Shown here piece by piece: positions 1 through 8,766 of a stretch of DNA of 64,000 nucleotides (positions are counted from its first letter, which is position 1; each line of letters opens with the position of its first letter). The position numbers and the translations under genes were made by a program. Below the pieces are notes generated by a model. That model had not been told where the DNA came from. It was given only the letters and a program-made list of their open reading frames with translations, and made no database searches. The DNA comes from Paraburkholderia sp. LEh10 (GTDB lineage Bacteria > Pseudomonadota > Gammaproteobacteria > Burkholderiales > Burkholderiaceae): NCBI RefSeq assembly GCF_017814945.1, contig NZ_JAGIPX010000039.1:20078-84077 (forward strand), written 5' to 3'.

Positions 1-596
1 ACTCGTTCGACGTCGTCCGGATGTATCAAGTCGAGGATGAGCTGGCTGTCATTGGGCAGTTCGTGCGCCTCGTACCCCACGATTTCCTTGAATTGGGGCG
101 ACAGATAAACGGTGCCTGTCTGTGGATTCCAATCCCACAGTCCAGCGCTTGCGCCCCTGACTGCGAGCTGAAACCGTTCCTCGCTTTCCTTGAGCGCCTT
201 CGCGATCCGATGACGCTCTATTGCATAACGTATGGCGCGACCAAGCTCCGACGAGTTGATGTCCCGCTTTGACAGATAGTCCTGTGCGCCCTCCTGAATC
301 GCCTTTAGCCCCACCGACATATCTTCAAGTCCTGTCAGAACCAGTACAGGCAGTTCAGCGGCATGCTGCTGCAACGCTCTGAACGTTTCGATTCCTTGTG
401 CGTCCGGCAACCCCAGATCCAGAAGCACGATATCAAACTGCGTCGACCGAATACTCTTAAGCGCATCGGACAAAAGGCTGGCATGGAACAAGCGGTGCTG
501 AAAATCCAGCACGTCAGACAGTGCTTCCTTTATCAGCAAGGCGTCCGTGGGGCTGTCCTCAACGAGCAGGACCCGGACTTCCGGTGCCGCGTTCAT
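1..596 (-). CDS. receiver-PAS signalling protein, 3' part cut by window edge
   Basis: Reading leftward from the ATG at 594-596 gives an uninterrupted frame to base 1. It begins with a CheY-like receiver (VLLVEDSPTDA near residue 10, phospho-acceptor in VLLDLGLPDA, then LVLTGLED and the conserved Lys in DYLSKRD). A PAS-type segment with WDWNPQTG and HPDD follows, so this is a receiver-PAS protein that probably ends in an output or kinase domain outside the window. Its start overlaps the stop of the upstream receiver gene by four bases, so the two are translationally coupled. Output type cannot be told. Confidence 0.8.
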   Translation of the reverse strand, partial: MNAAPEVRVLLVEDSPTDALLIKEALSDVLDFQHRLFHASLLSDALKSIRSTQFDIVLLDLGLPDAQGIETFRALQQHAAELPVLVLTGLEDMSVGLKAIQEGAQDYLSKRDINSSELGRAIRYAIERHRIAKALKESEERFQLAVRGASAGLWDWNPQTGTVYLSPQFKEIVGYEAHELPNDSQLILDLIHPDDVER

Positions 597-1045
597 GATC
601 TGGCGGGAGGCAAGGTCACCACGCCGAACCAGAAATCACTGATTCTGTGCACGACCTCGACAAACCTGGTGAAGTCGACCGGCTTGGTTATATAGCAGTT
701 CGCATGCAGCCCATATGTCCTCGCCACATCTTCTTCTGACTTGGAAGTCGTCAACACGACGACTGGAATGTTCATCAGCTCGGGATCCGCCTTCAGTTCC
801 TGAAGAACTTCGCGTCCGCTCTTTTTGGGCAGGTTCAGGTCGAGAATGATCAAACCGGGTCGTGGCGCATCGCTATGCCTGCCTTCGCGCCTTAGAAATT
901 CCATCGCCGCAACGCCATCCCCGGCTACGTGCAAAGGGTTGAGCAGCTTGTAGTACTCGAACGCTTCACGCGTAATCATGACGTCAGTCGGGCTATCCTC
1001 GACCAGGAGGATATGGATCGGATCGTCGGCGGCCTGCGTAAGCAT
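593..1045 (-). CDS. single-domain response regulator (Rcp1/CheY type)
   Basis: This 150-residue protein is one receiver domain. It has the acidic pocket (HILLVEDSPTD), the phospho-acceptor Asp in LIILDLNLPKKSG, the Thr in VVLTTSK and the Lys in YITKPVDF. No output domain is present. The EAFEYY and LNPLHVAGDG stretches resemble Rcp1-like receivers that partner with phytochrome-class kinases. It lies three bases after the PAS histidine kinase and overlaps the next receiver gene by four bases. The three genes look like one relay operon transcribed leftward: kinase, receiver, receiver-PAS. Confidence 0.9.
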   Translation of the reverse strand: MLTQAADDPIHILLVEDSPTDVMITREAFEYYKLLNPLHVAGDGVAAMEFLRREGRHSDAPRPGLIILDLNLPKKSGREVLQELKADPELMNIPVVVLTTSKSEEDVARTYGLHANCYITKPVDFTRFVEVVHRISDFWFGVVTLPPARS

Positions 1046-1048
1046 GAG

Positions 1049-2560
1049 CTACTCCCGCGGGTTGTGCTGTGGTGGGATACGGTCTTCAGTTACCGCGTTT
1101 AGCGTGAAGAAGAATGTCGTGCCGTCGCCCGGTTGGGACTCGACCCAGATGCATCCTCCGTGCTGCTCGACGATACGCTTGCAGAGCGCAAGGCCGATCC
1201 CCGTCCCGGGGTACTCGGCCCGGGAATGAAGGCGCTGAAAAATCATGAATATCCGGTCGAAGTATTGGGGGTCGATGCCGATACCATTGTCCTTCACTGA
1301 AATCACCCATCTGCCCCCTTCAAGGCGTGCACCGATGTCGACACACACAGCCCGATCGACCTGCCGAAACTTGACTGCATTGCCGATCAGATTCTGAAAC
1401 AGCAGTGCGAGTTGCGTCGGAATCGCCATGACGGAAGGCAGTGCACCCCGAGTGATCTGCGCGCCGGACTCCTGCAGCACGACGCTCAAGCTCTTCAGTG
1501 CCTGGTCAAGTGCGGCAGCACACTCAGTCAACTGCTGAACTGCGCCCGACCGTCCGACACGGGAATAGGAGAGCAGGTCGTCAATCAGCTTTTGCATCCG
1601 CGTCGCGCCATCCACTGCGTGCGTGATGAACTCATCTGCGCGCGCGTCGAGCTGTCCTTGATAGCGACGCTGAAGCAGCTGAAGCGGACCTGCAACGGCA
1701 CGTAACGGTTCCTGCAGATCGTGGGAAGCCACGTACGCAAACTGTTCGAGATCCTGGTTCGAGCGGGCGAGTTCTTCCGTCCTGCGTATGAGTTCCTGTT
1801 CCGCGCGCTTTCTCTCCGTGATGTCGACTATGGCGGCGAGCACGAAGTTTTCATCGGAGGTCGTGACTGGATTGAGCCCGATCTCCACAGGAAACTCCGA
1901 GCCGTCCTGACGAAGGCCGTACAGGTCACGCCCTCTGCCCATCGGGCGGGGTTTCAGATCACGCAGATAGGCGGTGCGAAAAACTTGATGACCTTTCCGG
2001 AAACGTTCTGGCACAAGCGTTTCGATCGACTTCCCGAACAACTGCTCGCGGCCATAGCCGAACAGATTCTCGGTCTGCGCATTCACGAGGACGATCTTTC
2101 CTTCCTGATCCACCATCACCATCGCATTCGGCGCAGCTTCCACCACTTGCCGGAAGCGCTCCTCCAGGCGTCTGCGTTCGGTGATGTCCACGATGGCGGC
2201 AAGTACAAACATGCCCTCGGCCGTCGCAACAGGGTTCAGCCCGATTTCGACGGGAACTTCGGTACCGTCCTTTCGCAGCGCAAACAGGTCACGGCCGGTG
2301 CCCATCGGTCTGCTCCTCAGGTCGCCGTAGAACATGCGGCGGTAGTCTGGATGCGCGCGGCGCAGGCGCTCGGGCACGAGCATGTCGACACTGTTTCCGA
2401 CAAGTTCGCTGCGCAGATAGCCGAAAAGCTTTTCCGCCTGCACGTTGACGAGAACAATCAGACCCTCGCGGTCGGCCATGACCATCGCGTTGGGTGCGGC
2501 TTCTACGACTTGCCGGAAAAGCTCGTGAGTCAAGCTGCTCAGTTGCCTGTACGGCTCCAT
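1049..2560 (-). CDS. PAS-PAS histidine kinase
   Basis: Two near-identical PAS domains (each starting FRQVVEAAPNAMVM and ending FVLAAIVDITER) occupy about residues 15-255. A HisKA dimerisation helix follows with the phospho-acceptor His in YVASHDLQEPLRA near residue 280. The C-terminal HATPase domain shows N box NLIGNAVKF, G1 DNGIGID and G2 GTGIGLAL. No membrane segment is visible, so it is probably cytosolic. I chose the ATG at 2560 because GGAGA stands six bases before it; an in-frame ATG at 2593 has a poorer ribosome site. The tandem PAS pair looks like a recent internal duplication. The signal sensed is unknown; redox or gas sensing fits the context. Confidence 0.9.
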   Translation of the reverse strand: MEPYRQLSSLTHELFRQVVEAAPNAMVMADREGLIVLVNVQAEKLFGYLRSELVGNSVDMLVPERLRRAHPDYRRMFYGDLRSRPMGTGRDLFALRKDGTEVPVEIGLNPVATAEGMFVLAAIVDITERRRLEERFRQVVEAAPNAMVMVDQEGKIVLVNAQTENLFGYGREQLFGKSIETLVPERFRKGHQVFRTAYLRDLKPRPMGRGRDLYGLRQDGSEFPVEIGLNPVTTSDENFVLAAIVDITERKRAEQELIRRTEELARSNQDLEQFAYVASHDLQEPLRAVAGPLQLLQRRYQGQLDARADEFITHAVDGATRMQKLIDDLLSYSRVGRSGAVQQLTECAAALDQALKSLSVVLQESGAQITRGALPSVMAIPTQLALLFQNLIGNAVKFRQVDRAVCVDIGARLEGGRWVISVKDNGIGIDPQYFDRIFMIFQRLHSRAEYPGTGIGLALCKRIVEQHGGCIWVESQPGDGTTFFFTLNAVTEDRIPPQHNPRE

Positions 2561-2820
2561 TCGGTCTCCGTCGTTTAAAGATGCAACCGCCATACCGACG
2601 CCGCCTGGCGGAGGCCGTGCCCTTGCCGCGGCAGCGGTAGCTCGTTTATGGCCTACGCACCGTACAAATATGATCGCTCGTTTCTGTCCCTGTGTGTGCT
2701 GCCGCCACCTTTGCGCCGGACAAGTAGGCATCCGGGTTTTCCCTTCCCCGTGCCGACCTTATAAGGGTGAGCCCGAGGCGGAATTTTTCTGCCTCGCGTG
2801 AGTGCACGAGGTCAAGCCGA

Positions 2821-2834
2821 TTGATACAGGTCAA
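2821..2834 (+). promoter_or_regulatory. FNR-type box
   Basis: TTGATACAGGTCAA matches the FNR consensus TTGAT-N4-ATCAA at nine of ten half-site bases. Its centre is about 95 bp before the HPF-like gene at 2923. The bases at the class II -10 position read GATGAT, a weak hexamer. Confidence 0.65.
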
Positions 2835-2922
2835 CGACGACAGTTCGGCGCACGCGATGATGTCAGGGAGGCCTGAGCGGTTAGCAAGGCACGGTGAATC
2901 TGGGCACCGGACGGAGGCGAAG

Positions 2923-3243
2923 ATGGGCATTGGCATGCAGATCGTCTATCAAGGCTTCTGTGGAACGGCACGACTGGAAGGCGAGGCTGCCGCGCAACTG
3001 GTACGGCTGGAACGTTACAGCGGGCTTCTTTCAAATTGCCATCTGGCAATCGAGGAGGTACGTACGCAATCGGCCAAGCCGACCTACGACGTTCGTCTCG
3101 ATCTGATCACTCGTGCGCGAGACTTCAAACCCATCGAACATTGTTCGAGCGAAGATGCGGAACAGGCCATCCGCTGGGCGTTCGATGCCGCGGAAAGGGA
3201 ACTTCAGGCGACTGAGAATGCAGCGAAACAGCGGCGGCAATAA
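2923..3243 (+). CDS. HPF/RaiA-like ribosome-associated protein
   Basis: The 106-residue product resembles the S30EA/HPF fold: a beta-strand start (MQIVYQGF), a helix (AAQLVRLERYSGLL), strands (HLAIEEVR, YDVRLDLITRARD) and a final helix with DAEQAIRWAFDAAERELQ. HPF proteins bind the decoding centre and drive 70S hibernation or 100S formation. The frame is open further upstream, but GGAGGCGAAG directly precedes the ATG at 2923 and the upstream part looks non-coding. An FNR-type box lies 95 bp upstream, which suggests ribosome hibernation is switched on when oxygen falls. The family call rests on pattern only. Confidence 0.7.
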   Translation: MGIGMQIVYQGFCGTARLEGEAAAQLVRLERYSGLLSNCHLAIEEVRTQSAKPTYDVRLDLITRARDFKPIEHCSSEDAEQAIRWAFDAAERELQATENAAKQRRQ

Positions 3244-3265
3244 CGTCTGGCGGGAGGACACAGTT

Positions 3266-3634
3266 TCAGAGACCACCCTCCGCGAACACGCCGTTCTCGG
3301 GATCCGATTCTGTGTTATCGACACACTGAATGTGCCACTTACCAATAATGGGCACGTGATGAGCATGGCGGTACCACAACGCTAGACCCGACTCGCCCTC
3401 GCACGGAGCTGCGGGCGAACCGAGATCGAGTCCCGTGAGTTCGCAGATCGCACGGTCGTGGTCCGCGCCATGAATGCGCGTGTTTCCTTTCGGGTACGCC
3501 AGGGTACCCCATTCCGGCAGATCGATCACTGCGTGTCCTTCCCGTGACCATTTGCGCGATTCGCGGTCGAGCCAGAGAACCGCATAAGCTACGTCAGTGC
3601 ATTCGAATGTATCGATGTGGACCGTAATTCTCAT
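3266..3634 (-). CDS. conserved-looking hypothetical protein
   Basis: A 122-residue soluble protein with an acidic, aromatic-rich sequence (VLWLDRESRKW, LPEWGTLAYP, LALWYRH). No signal peptide, membrane segment or recognisable motif is seen. GGAGA six bases before the ATG supports the start. It is last in a leftward set with cytochrome c and nitroreductase genes and probably shares their FNR-controlled promoter at 5168. It converges on the HPF-like gene with a 22-bp gap. Confidence 0.7.
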   Translation of the reverse strand: MRITVHIDTFECTDVAYAVLWLDRESRKWSREGHAVIDLPEWGTLAYPKGNTRIHGADHDRAICELTGLDLGSPAAPCEGESGLALWYRHAHHVPIIGKWHIQCVDNTESDPENGVFAEGGL

Positions 3635-3677
3635 CGTAGTCTCCGTGATCGAAAAAGATAAACGCGGAAAAAGAAGA

Positions 3678-4022
3678 TCATTGCGACATGACCCACTCGA
3701 TCAGTTTATGGGCATCTTCGGCGGACAGCGGGCCGCCGCGTTCGGGCGGCAGAGGCATGGGCGTGTCCCCCCAATGCGCACGGCCACCTTTTCTGAGCTT
3801 GATCTCCAGCATCGCCTTCGCATCGGGCACGTCCCGATACCGGTCCGCGATCTGACGAAACGAAGGAGCAAGGAAGGGCGCATCCGACGTGTGACAGAAC
3901 ATGCAATGCTGCTGGTCGACCAGTTCGGTCGGTTCATCGACTCGCGCATTGGCCGTGTTAAGTCCGGCAGCGAAGAGACCAGAGGTGAAGGCAAGCAGGA
4001 TGGACCAACGGGCATGAGTCAC
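3678..4022 (-). CDS. secreted class I cytochrome c
   Basis: The 114-residue product starts with a signal peptide (WSILLAFTSGLFAAGLNTANA). It carries one haem-attachment motif, CMFCH, near residue 40. The distal Met ligand is likely in DTPMPL, near residue 90. The layout is that of a small periplasmic monohaem cytochrome c. The start is GTG with GAGGAG nine bases upstream. It lies 36 bp after the nitroreductase gene and is probably co-transcribed. An electron-carrier role is inferred from the fold; its partner is unknown. Confidence 0.85.
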   Translation of the reverse strand: MTHARWSILLAFTSGLFAAGLNTANARVDEPTELVDQQHCMFCHTSDAPFLAPSFRQIADRYRDVPDAKAMLEIKLRKGGRAHWGDTPMPLPPERGGPLSAEDAHKLIEWVMSQ

Positions 4023-4058
4023 GGTAAAGGCTCCTCTATGGATGTGATGATTTTCCTG

Positions 4059-5090
4059 TTAGTCAATGACGTCAGATAGAGGTCGTCTCGGCGAGTGATC
4101 GACCTGCGGACCACGGCCCATACGTAGCAGCAACTGCGGCGTCGCATCGACGTTCAGCAGGCTTCTTAGCGTTTCGCGCAGCGTCGTGACTTCGATAGGC
4201 TGATTGAGGTACGACGCCGTCAGTCCTCTGGACGCCGCGAGCAGCAGCATCCGTTCGAGCGCCTGCCCGGTCGCCAGCCAGGCTTCGGGGTCGTCGCGTT
4301 CCGTGGAGATACCGACGAACAGCGGCGACCCTTCGACTAGCCGCTGATGCGTGGCCGGTGCGCCGGCGCCAACGTCAAACACACGAACGACCGACGTGAC
4401 CAGGGGCGCCGCGATATTGAGCAGCCCGCCGACAGCCGCGCCATACGCGGGCATACCATCATCCCGGCGGCGCGAATGAATCCAGCTCGCGAGCTCCCTC
4501 CGAAAGCGCGCATCGGCGAATTGCGCATGGTCTGCCTCAGCTATCAACTGAGCGATCGCGTGTCGTGCAGTCTCCGCTTCCACGCAAGTCGCGATCGCAC
4601 CTTCCGCGTCACACGCGGCGGTCAGATCCCACTGAAGGCGCGGCGCTACGGGTTCGTCGACGAATGGCGTCCGGGTTGTAACGCGGGTCGTCAACGCAAC
4701 GAACAGAGTGGCTAGCGCTTTGTCGAGGTGACCATCTCGTGAGACTCGCAACTGGGCGACGATGTCGGGATCGGATTCGGAGGGAAATACGGTGATCGCA
4801 TAGGACAGCCCGAAATGGCTCAATGCGACTCGCAGGTTAAGCAGCGCTGCACCGCAACTTATGAGAAGTTCGCGATCGAACGGATCGACAACGGGCAACG
4901 CCCGCGTGCGATCCGCGCACACCTGAACGGTGGGACCATCGACGATGAACCGCCAGGGCTGCGTGTTGTGATTAGAGGGAGCGAGAACCGCGTACTGCAG
5001 TGCAAATCGCAACTGCTGTTCGGGTGACGCGCCAGCATCGAAATCCGTTTCGTTCAGTTCCCACGCGGACAGGGTTATCGCGTTGTTCAT
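4059..5090 (-). CDS. Acg-like nitroreductase family protein
   Basis: A 343-residue protein with the nitroreductase-type FMN-binding opening: YAVLAPSNHNTQPWRF near residue 35, followed by RELLISCGAALLNLRVAL. The length and double-lobed layout match the Acg family (mycobacterial Rv2032 type), where one chain mimics the usual dimer and which is linked to hypoxia regulons. The C-terminal half has the second lobe (LERMLLLAASRGLTASYLNQPIEV) and ends LLLRMGRGPQVDHSPRRPLSDVI. An FNR-like box lies about 84 bp upstream at 5168. Cytochrome c and a hypothetical gene follow. The substrate is unknown. Confidence 0.85.
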   Translation of the reverse strand: MNNAITLSAWELNETDFDAGASPEQQLRFALQYAVLAPSNHNTQPWRFIVDGPTVQVCADRTRALPVVDPFDRELLISCGAALLNLRVALSHFGLSYAITVFPSESDPDIVAQLRVSRDGHLDKALATLFVALTTRVTTRTPFVDEPVAPRLQWDLTAACDAEGAIATCVEAETARHAIAQLIAEADHAQFADARFRRELASWIHSRRRDDGMPAYGAAVGGLLNIAAPLVTSVVRVFDVGAGAPATHQRLVEGSPLFVGISTERDDPEAWLATGQALERMLLLAASRGLTASYLNQPIEVTTLRETLRSLLNVDATPQLLLRMGRGPQVDHSPRRPLSDVID

Positions 5091-5167
5091 GTGAGATCTT
5101 CCTTGGCCCGTGCGACGAGGACGTCCCTTGCCTGGTGTTTATCGTGGCATGTCATGGCGACTCATCC

Positions 5168-5181
5168 TTGAGGCAAATCAA
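5168..5181 (-). promoter_or_regulatory. FNR-type box, one degenerate base
   Basis: TTGAGGCAAATCAA departs from consensus at one base (G for T/C). It lies about 84 bp upstream of the nitroreductase ATG at 5090 and is the only regulator-like site in this 166-bp gap. Confidence 0.5.
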
Positions 5182-5256
5182 CGTCTTTATTGACGTCGTC
5201 GGTCGTCACGCCTGGGTGCCACCGATGCTGCACAACCTGCTTCTCGCGCCGCGCGG

Positions 5257-6042
5257 TCAGACCTTTGCGAGCCGCTCGGGGTCGACGATCCGGACCGTTT
5301 TGCCGTCGGCATGCACGAGATGCTCACGCTGAAATCTCGAGAACATACGGCTCACGGTTTCAAGCTTCATTCCAAGGTAGCAGCCAATTTCCTCGCGCGT
5401 CATCCGCAGGTGGAACTCAGCAGCCGAAAAGCCGCGCGTCTTGAAACGCCGGGAGAGATTGAGAAGGAACGTGGCCACGCGCTGCTCCGCCGACATGGTG
5501 CCGAGCAGCATCATTTGCACGGACTCTCGCACGATTTCGCCGCTCATCATCTGATAGATGTGATGCTGCATGGACTTTACCTCGCGACAGATGATCTCGA
5601 GCTGCACGAACGGGATGATGCAGACAACACTATCTTCAAGCGCGATCGCGTCGCAGTTGTGCTGGCCGGCACATACGCCATCGAGGCCAAGCGTTTCGCC
5701 CGAGATCTCGAATCCCGTCACGTGCTCCCGACCGTCACGGTGCATGACGACCGTTTTGAACGATCCAGCGCGTATTGCATAGATGCTCTTGAAAGTGTCG
5801 CCGGCGCGATACAACGTGTCGCCGCGTTTGACGGCCTTCGTAGAGCAGATGACCGCGTCGAGCTTCGACAGATCCTCTGCGCTCAGATCAGGCGGCATAC
5901 AGATGGAGCGCATCGAACACGAGGAGCATCGCGTCGTGCCTCGACGCGGCGCGTTGCTTTGCTCGGCGGGCCGAATCGGAATGATCGCGGCAACGGCGCG
6001 TTCCGGGGCGGGACTGGACATCAGCGTGTTTGGCGCCAGCAT
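5257..6042 (-). CDS. fnr: FNR-type oxygen-sensing transcription regulator
   Basis: This Crp/Fnr-family protein keeps the complete FNR sensor. CSSCSMRSIC gives Cys 39, 42 and 48, with the C-x2-C-x5-C spacing of E. coli FNR (20, 23, 29). The fourth Cys in SVVCIIPF lies 93 residues further on, as in E. coli (29 to 122). The recognition helix reads ETVSRMFSRFQ, retaining the Glu, Ser and Arg that read TTGAT half-sites. It should therefore hold an oxygen-labile 4Fe-4S cluster and bind the boxes listed here. I use ATG 6042, six bases after GAGGAG; ATG 6048 touches that site. No FNR box is seen in its own promoter region. Confidence 0.93.
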   Translation of the reverse strand: MLAPNTLMSSPAPERAVAAIIPIRPAEQSNAPRRGTTRCSSCSMRSICMPPDLSAEDLSKLDAVICSTKAVKRGDTLYRAGDTFKSIYAIRAGSFKTVVMHRDGREHVTGFEISGETLGLDGVCAGQHNCDAIALEDSVVCIIPFVQLEIICREVKSMQHHIYQMMSGEIVRESVQMMLLGTMSAEQRVATFLLNLSRRFKTRGFSAAEFHLRMTREEIGCYLGMKLETVSRMFSRFQREHLVHADGKTVRIVDPERLAKV

Positions 6043-6185
6043 GTGCATCTCCTCATTCGTCAGTTGCGCGCGCGATGCGCGGCAAGGACCTGATCGACTG
6101 CGTGCTGAGCCTGGTTATGCTGTCTTCTTGTCGGGATACGGTGCACGCTTGCCGCATCGGTGTGATGGCGGCGTCGATACGCTTC

Positions 6186-6219
6186 AAGTATCGGTGCTCG
6201 TATCTCAAAAAAGTATCGG
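6186..6219. repeat. paired AAGTATCGG direct repeats upstream of fnr
   Basis: AAGTATCGG occurs at 6186-6194 and again at 6211-6219, 25 bp apart and about 145-175 bp before the fnr start. Spacing near two and a half helical turns could suit a regulator, but no known site is recognised. Confidence 0.4.
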
Positions 6220-6255
6220 CAGGACTTTAAGAGGAGATAGGATACGAGGCAATGA

Positions 6256-6273
6256 AGCTAAGAATATTCCTAC
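6256..6273. promoter_or_regulatory. AGCTAAGAATATTCCTAC near-palindrome, copy 1
   Basis: This 18-mer differs by one base from 21414-21431, where the core TAGGAATATTCCTA is a perfect dyad. Here it lies between the end of the NarL-type regulator and the start of fnr. It looks like an operator for an unidentified factor. Confidence 0.4.
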
Positions 6274-6297
6274 CGACATTGACACTAATAAGCTGGG

Positions 6298-6942
6298 TCA
6301 TATCTCGTCGTCATCGACGAGTTTGTAACGAATCGCGTATCGTACAAGTGCGTTCTCGTTTGCCAACTGCATTTTCTCAAGCACGCGTGTCTTGTGCGTG
6401 CTGACGGTCTTTACGCTCACACATAGTTCGTGAGCGATTTCTGTAATGCTCTGACCGGCGACGATTCGTCTGAAAACATCAAACTCCCGATCCGACAACC
6501 GTTGATGCGGCAGCGCTTCGACAGGTTCATTCAGGGTTTGCGCGAAGCGTTCGGCCATCGCCAGGCTGATGTACACACCTCCGGCAGCTATCTTCGTGAC
6601 GGCGTTGACGAGCTCCACGCTTGCGCTTTCCTTCGTCAGATAGCCGGAGGCGCCCGCCTTGAATGCGCGCACCGCGTACTGCTGCTCGGCGTGCATCGTC
6701 AGCACGAGGATGCGCAGGGCGGGTTGCTCGTCCTTGATCTGCCTGATGAGTTCGATGCCGTTGCGACCGGGCATCGTCAGGTCGAGAACCAGCACGTGCG
6801 CTTGTGTGGAACGAATGAGCGCGATGGTGGTCACGCTGTCCCATGCTTCGCCAGCCACTTCGAATCCGCTGGCGCTCTGGAGTATGTGACGCAAGCCGTC
6901 GCGTACGAGCGCATGGTCGTCGGCCAACAGTACCTTGATCAT
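6298..6942 (-). CDS. NarL/FixJ-type response regulator
   Basis: A 214-residue protein with an N-terminal receiver (VLLADDHALVRDGL, phospho-acceptor in VLVLDLTMPGRNGIEL, VLTMHAE, Lys in SGYLTKES). A C-terminal LuxR-type helix-turn-helix reads LSDREFDVFRRIVAGQSITEIAHELCVSVKTVSTHKTRVLEKM. The frame is open upstream to 7251, but the family start MIKVLLADDH fits the ATG at 6942. No kinase is adjacent. The NarX-like kinase at 45342-46832, or a kinase elsewhere, could be the partner. It sits directly upstream of fnr on the same strand, so the two may be jointly expressed. Confidence 0.9.
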   Translation of the reverse strand: MIKVLLADDHALVRDGLRHILQSASGFEVAGEAWDSVTTIALIRSTQAHVLVLDLTMPGRNGIELIRQIKDEQPALRILVLTMHAEQQYAVRAFKAGASGYLTKESASVELVNAVTKIAAGGVYISLAMAERFAQTLNEPVEALPHQRLSDREFDVFRRIVAGQSITEIAHELCVSVKTVSTHKTRVLEKMQLANENALVRYAIRYKLVDDDEI

Positions 6943-7307
6943 GGTTGGGTTTCTTCCTGTCTGACAGATTTGCAGGGAAACTTGACCGTTTTCGCGAAGC
7001 CGTCGTCGGTCGCCACAACGACGCATTTGCTGCTTCAAGACGTTGCCGGGCACGACCGGGGCCGATATTTTTCGATTGTACGCGTTCGTATGTCGCCCGC
7101 ATGACCCCAAAAACAGTCGCGGCATCCTGCCTACGGCCCGGCCGTGATCTGTGTGCTTACATAAAAACGCCGTCACCCGCCGTCCCAAGGCGCAGCCGTA
7201 GTCCGGTTGACCTGAGTCAATCGGTGGCGAGAGGGCAGGAACACACTGCATTCATGCAGGTTCGTCGCTGTTTCGAGTGGCCCGTGCATCACGACTGGAG
7301 GTTCATC
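6943..7307. other. divergent promoter region between regulator and UspA
   Basis: No gene is seen in these 365 bases. The right part holds an FNR-type box at 7207-7220; the left part must carry the promoter of the NarL-type regulator, but no clear signal is recognised. Confidence 0.6.
7207..7220 (+). promoter_or_regulatory. FNR-type box
   Basis: TTGACCTGAGTCAA is a perfect dyad of TTGAC half-sites, centred about 94 bp before the UspA ATG at 7308. CACACT sits at the class II -10 position. Confidence 0.7.
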
Positions 7308-7775
7308 ATGTACGACCGAATCGTTGTTGCGCTTGACGAAAGCGCGAGCGCGCAGATGGCGCTCGGCGAGGCGGTCAGGCTCGCGAAACTGTCCGGCGGC
7401 GTAGTGTATGCGCTGTCCGTCGTGGACCGTGGCCGGTGGCCGGGGGAGGTGAGCGCACGATTCGAGTTCGAACCTGAACCTTCCGCCGCGTCAAACGCTG
7501 CCACTCGCATATTTGATGAGGCGAATGCGCTGTTCCGGGAATCAGGCGTCAGCGGAAAAACGCGGGCGATCGATGCTTACGGTGAAAGCGTGTCGGAGGT
7601 ATTGGCACGCGCGGCTGAAGAATGCGACGCGGACATCATCGTGGTCGGTACGCACGGAAGGCGCGGCACCCCGCGGTTCTTGCTCGGCAGCGTCGCCGAG
7701 TCACTCGTGCGCTCGACGCAGAGACCTGTTCTGCTGCTCCGGCATGACGGCTCTGGCGCGCGCACACAATCGTGA
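7308..7775 (+). CDS. universal stress protein UspA family
   Basis: The single Usp domain (155 residues) begins MYDRIVVALDES. It ends with the nucleotide-binding signature: IIVVGTHGRRG, then LLGSVAESLVRSTQRPVLLLR, the ATP-binding UspA type. GGAGG nine bases upstream supports the ATG at 7308 within a longer open frame. An FNR-type box lies 94 bp upstream. Usp proteins of this class support survival in stationary phase and anoxia; the specific role here is unknown. Confidence 0.92.
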   Translation: MYDRIVVALDESASAQMALGEAVRLAKLSGGVVYALSVVDRGRWPGEVSARFEFEPEPSAASNAATRIFDEANALFRESGVSGKTRAIDAYGESVSEVLARAAEECDADIIVVGTHGRRGTPRFLLGSVAESLVRSTQRPVLLLRHDGSGARTQS

Positions 7776-7932
7776 TTCGTCACGACGCGGCGTCTTGCCC
7801 ATGCAGATGCGCCCGCGCAATGCTTCTTCTGTCGCATTGGCGAAGCGGCAAGGTGGCGTGACAACCGACGCAAATGTGCATCGGCGTCACGCCATTGTTT
7901 GCGTCAGGCAGTTGTTGCCGCGCCGTTTGCGC

Positions 7933-8766
7933 TCAATGCGACATCAGCACGGGCAAGGTCATCGATTCCAGCATCGTCTGGGTTACGCCGCCGAACACAC
8001 GTTCGCGGGCCCGGGAATGGGCGTAAGCGCCCATCACAAGCAGATCGATGTGCATATCCGACGCCCGGTTGAGCAGGATGGCACCGGCATTCGCACCGAT
8101 GTGGATGCGTGTCGTGGAAAACGATGCGCTTACACCATGCCTATCGAGCCATGCGGCCACGTCGGTACCCACGGGCGCCTCACGGGCCCCATCGGCGTTT
8201 TGCACGATGTCGACGGTCACGTAACGGGCGCTCTCGAGCAGCGGAAGTGCGTCAGCCACGGCGCGAGCGGCCTCGCGGCTGCCGTCCCATGCGATCAGAA
8301 CGTTTTCGCCCAACGCGTGCACAGTGCCCGCATGAGGAACGACGAGCGCCGGACGGCCCGCGTCGAGAATCAGATTGCCGACGAAATTGGGCGCCACATA
8401 CGAAGCAGCGTCTTTCGAATCGTCCTGACCCAGGATCACCAGGTCGGCATGACGGGCATGGAGCATCGCGACTTCCGGCGCGGGTCCGCGCGGCGCACGC
8501 CATTCGACGCTGCGGTGGCCTGCCTGCTCCGCAGCAGCGAGAAAGCTGTCATGCGCTTTCTGCCGGAGTTCAGCGTGGCGGGCATCGAGTTCCGCGAACG
8601 GGCGACTCTGGCTCTGTCTGAGCGCGCCGGGCAGCAGATCGGTGCAAACCGCATACAGGCCAATGAGATGGGCGTCCCAGCGCTTCGCGAGATCAAGGGA
8701 AAGCGCGATCCGGGCTGCGCTGTGACGGCTATCGTCAATGTGGACGAGCAGAGTCTTGTAGCTCAT
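7933..8766 (-). CDS. double-domain universal stress protein
   Basis: The 277-residue protein carries two Usp domains. The first (KTLLVHIDDSRHSAARI) has degenerate nucleotide-binding residues in LVILGQDDS. The second (ENVLIAWDGSREAARAV) ends LLVMGAYAHSRARERVFGGVTQTMLESMTLPVLMSH. Histidine/tyrosine residues replace the usual HGRRG, as in the UspE-like tandem class. Its start overlaps the stop of the upstream single-domain Usp by four bases. It is the last of three leftward usp genes controlled by the box at 10206. Confidence 0.9.
   Translation of the reverse strand: MSYKTLLVHIDDSRHSAARIALSLDLAKRWDAHLIGLYAVCTDLLPGALRQSQSRPFAELDARHAELRQKAHDSFLAAAEQAGHRSVEWRAPRGPAPEVAMLHARHADLVILGQDDSKDAASYVAPNFVGNLILDAGRPALVVPHAGTVHALGENVLIAWDGSREAARAVADALPLLESARYVTVDIVQNADGAREAPVGTDVAAWLDRHGVSASFSTTRIHIGANAGAILLNRASDMHIDLLVMGAYAHSRARERVFGGVTQTMLESMTLPVLMSH

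Noticed and set aside
5191..5204. TTGACGTCGTCGGT as a second FNR half-site near the nitroreductase gene
   Set aside because: Only one half-site matches; the other box in this gap is better.
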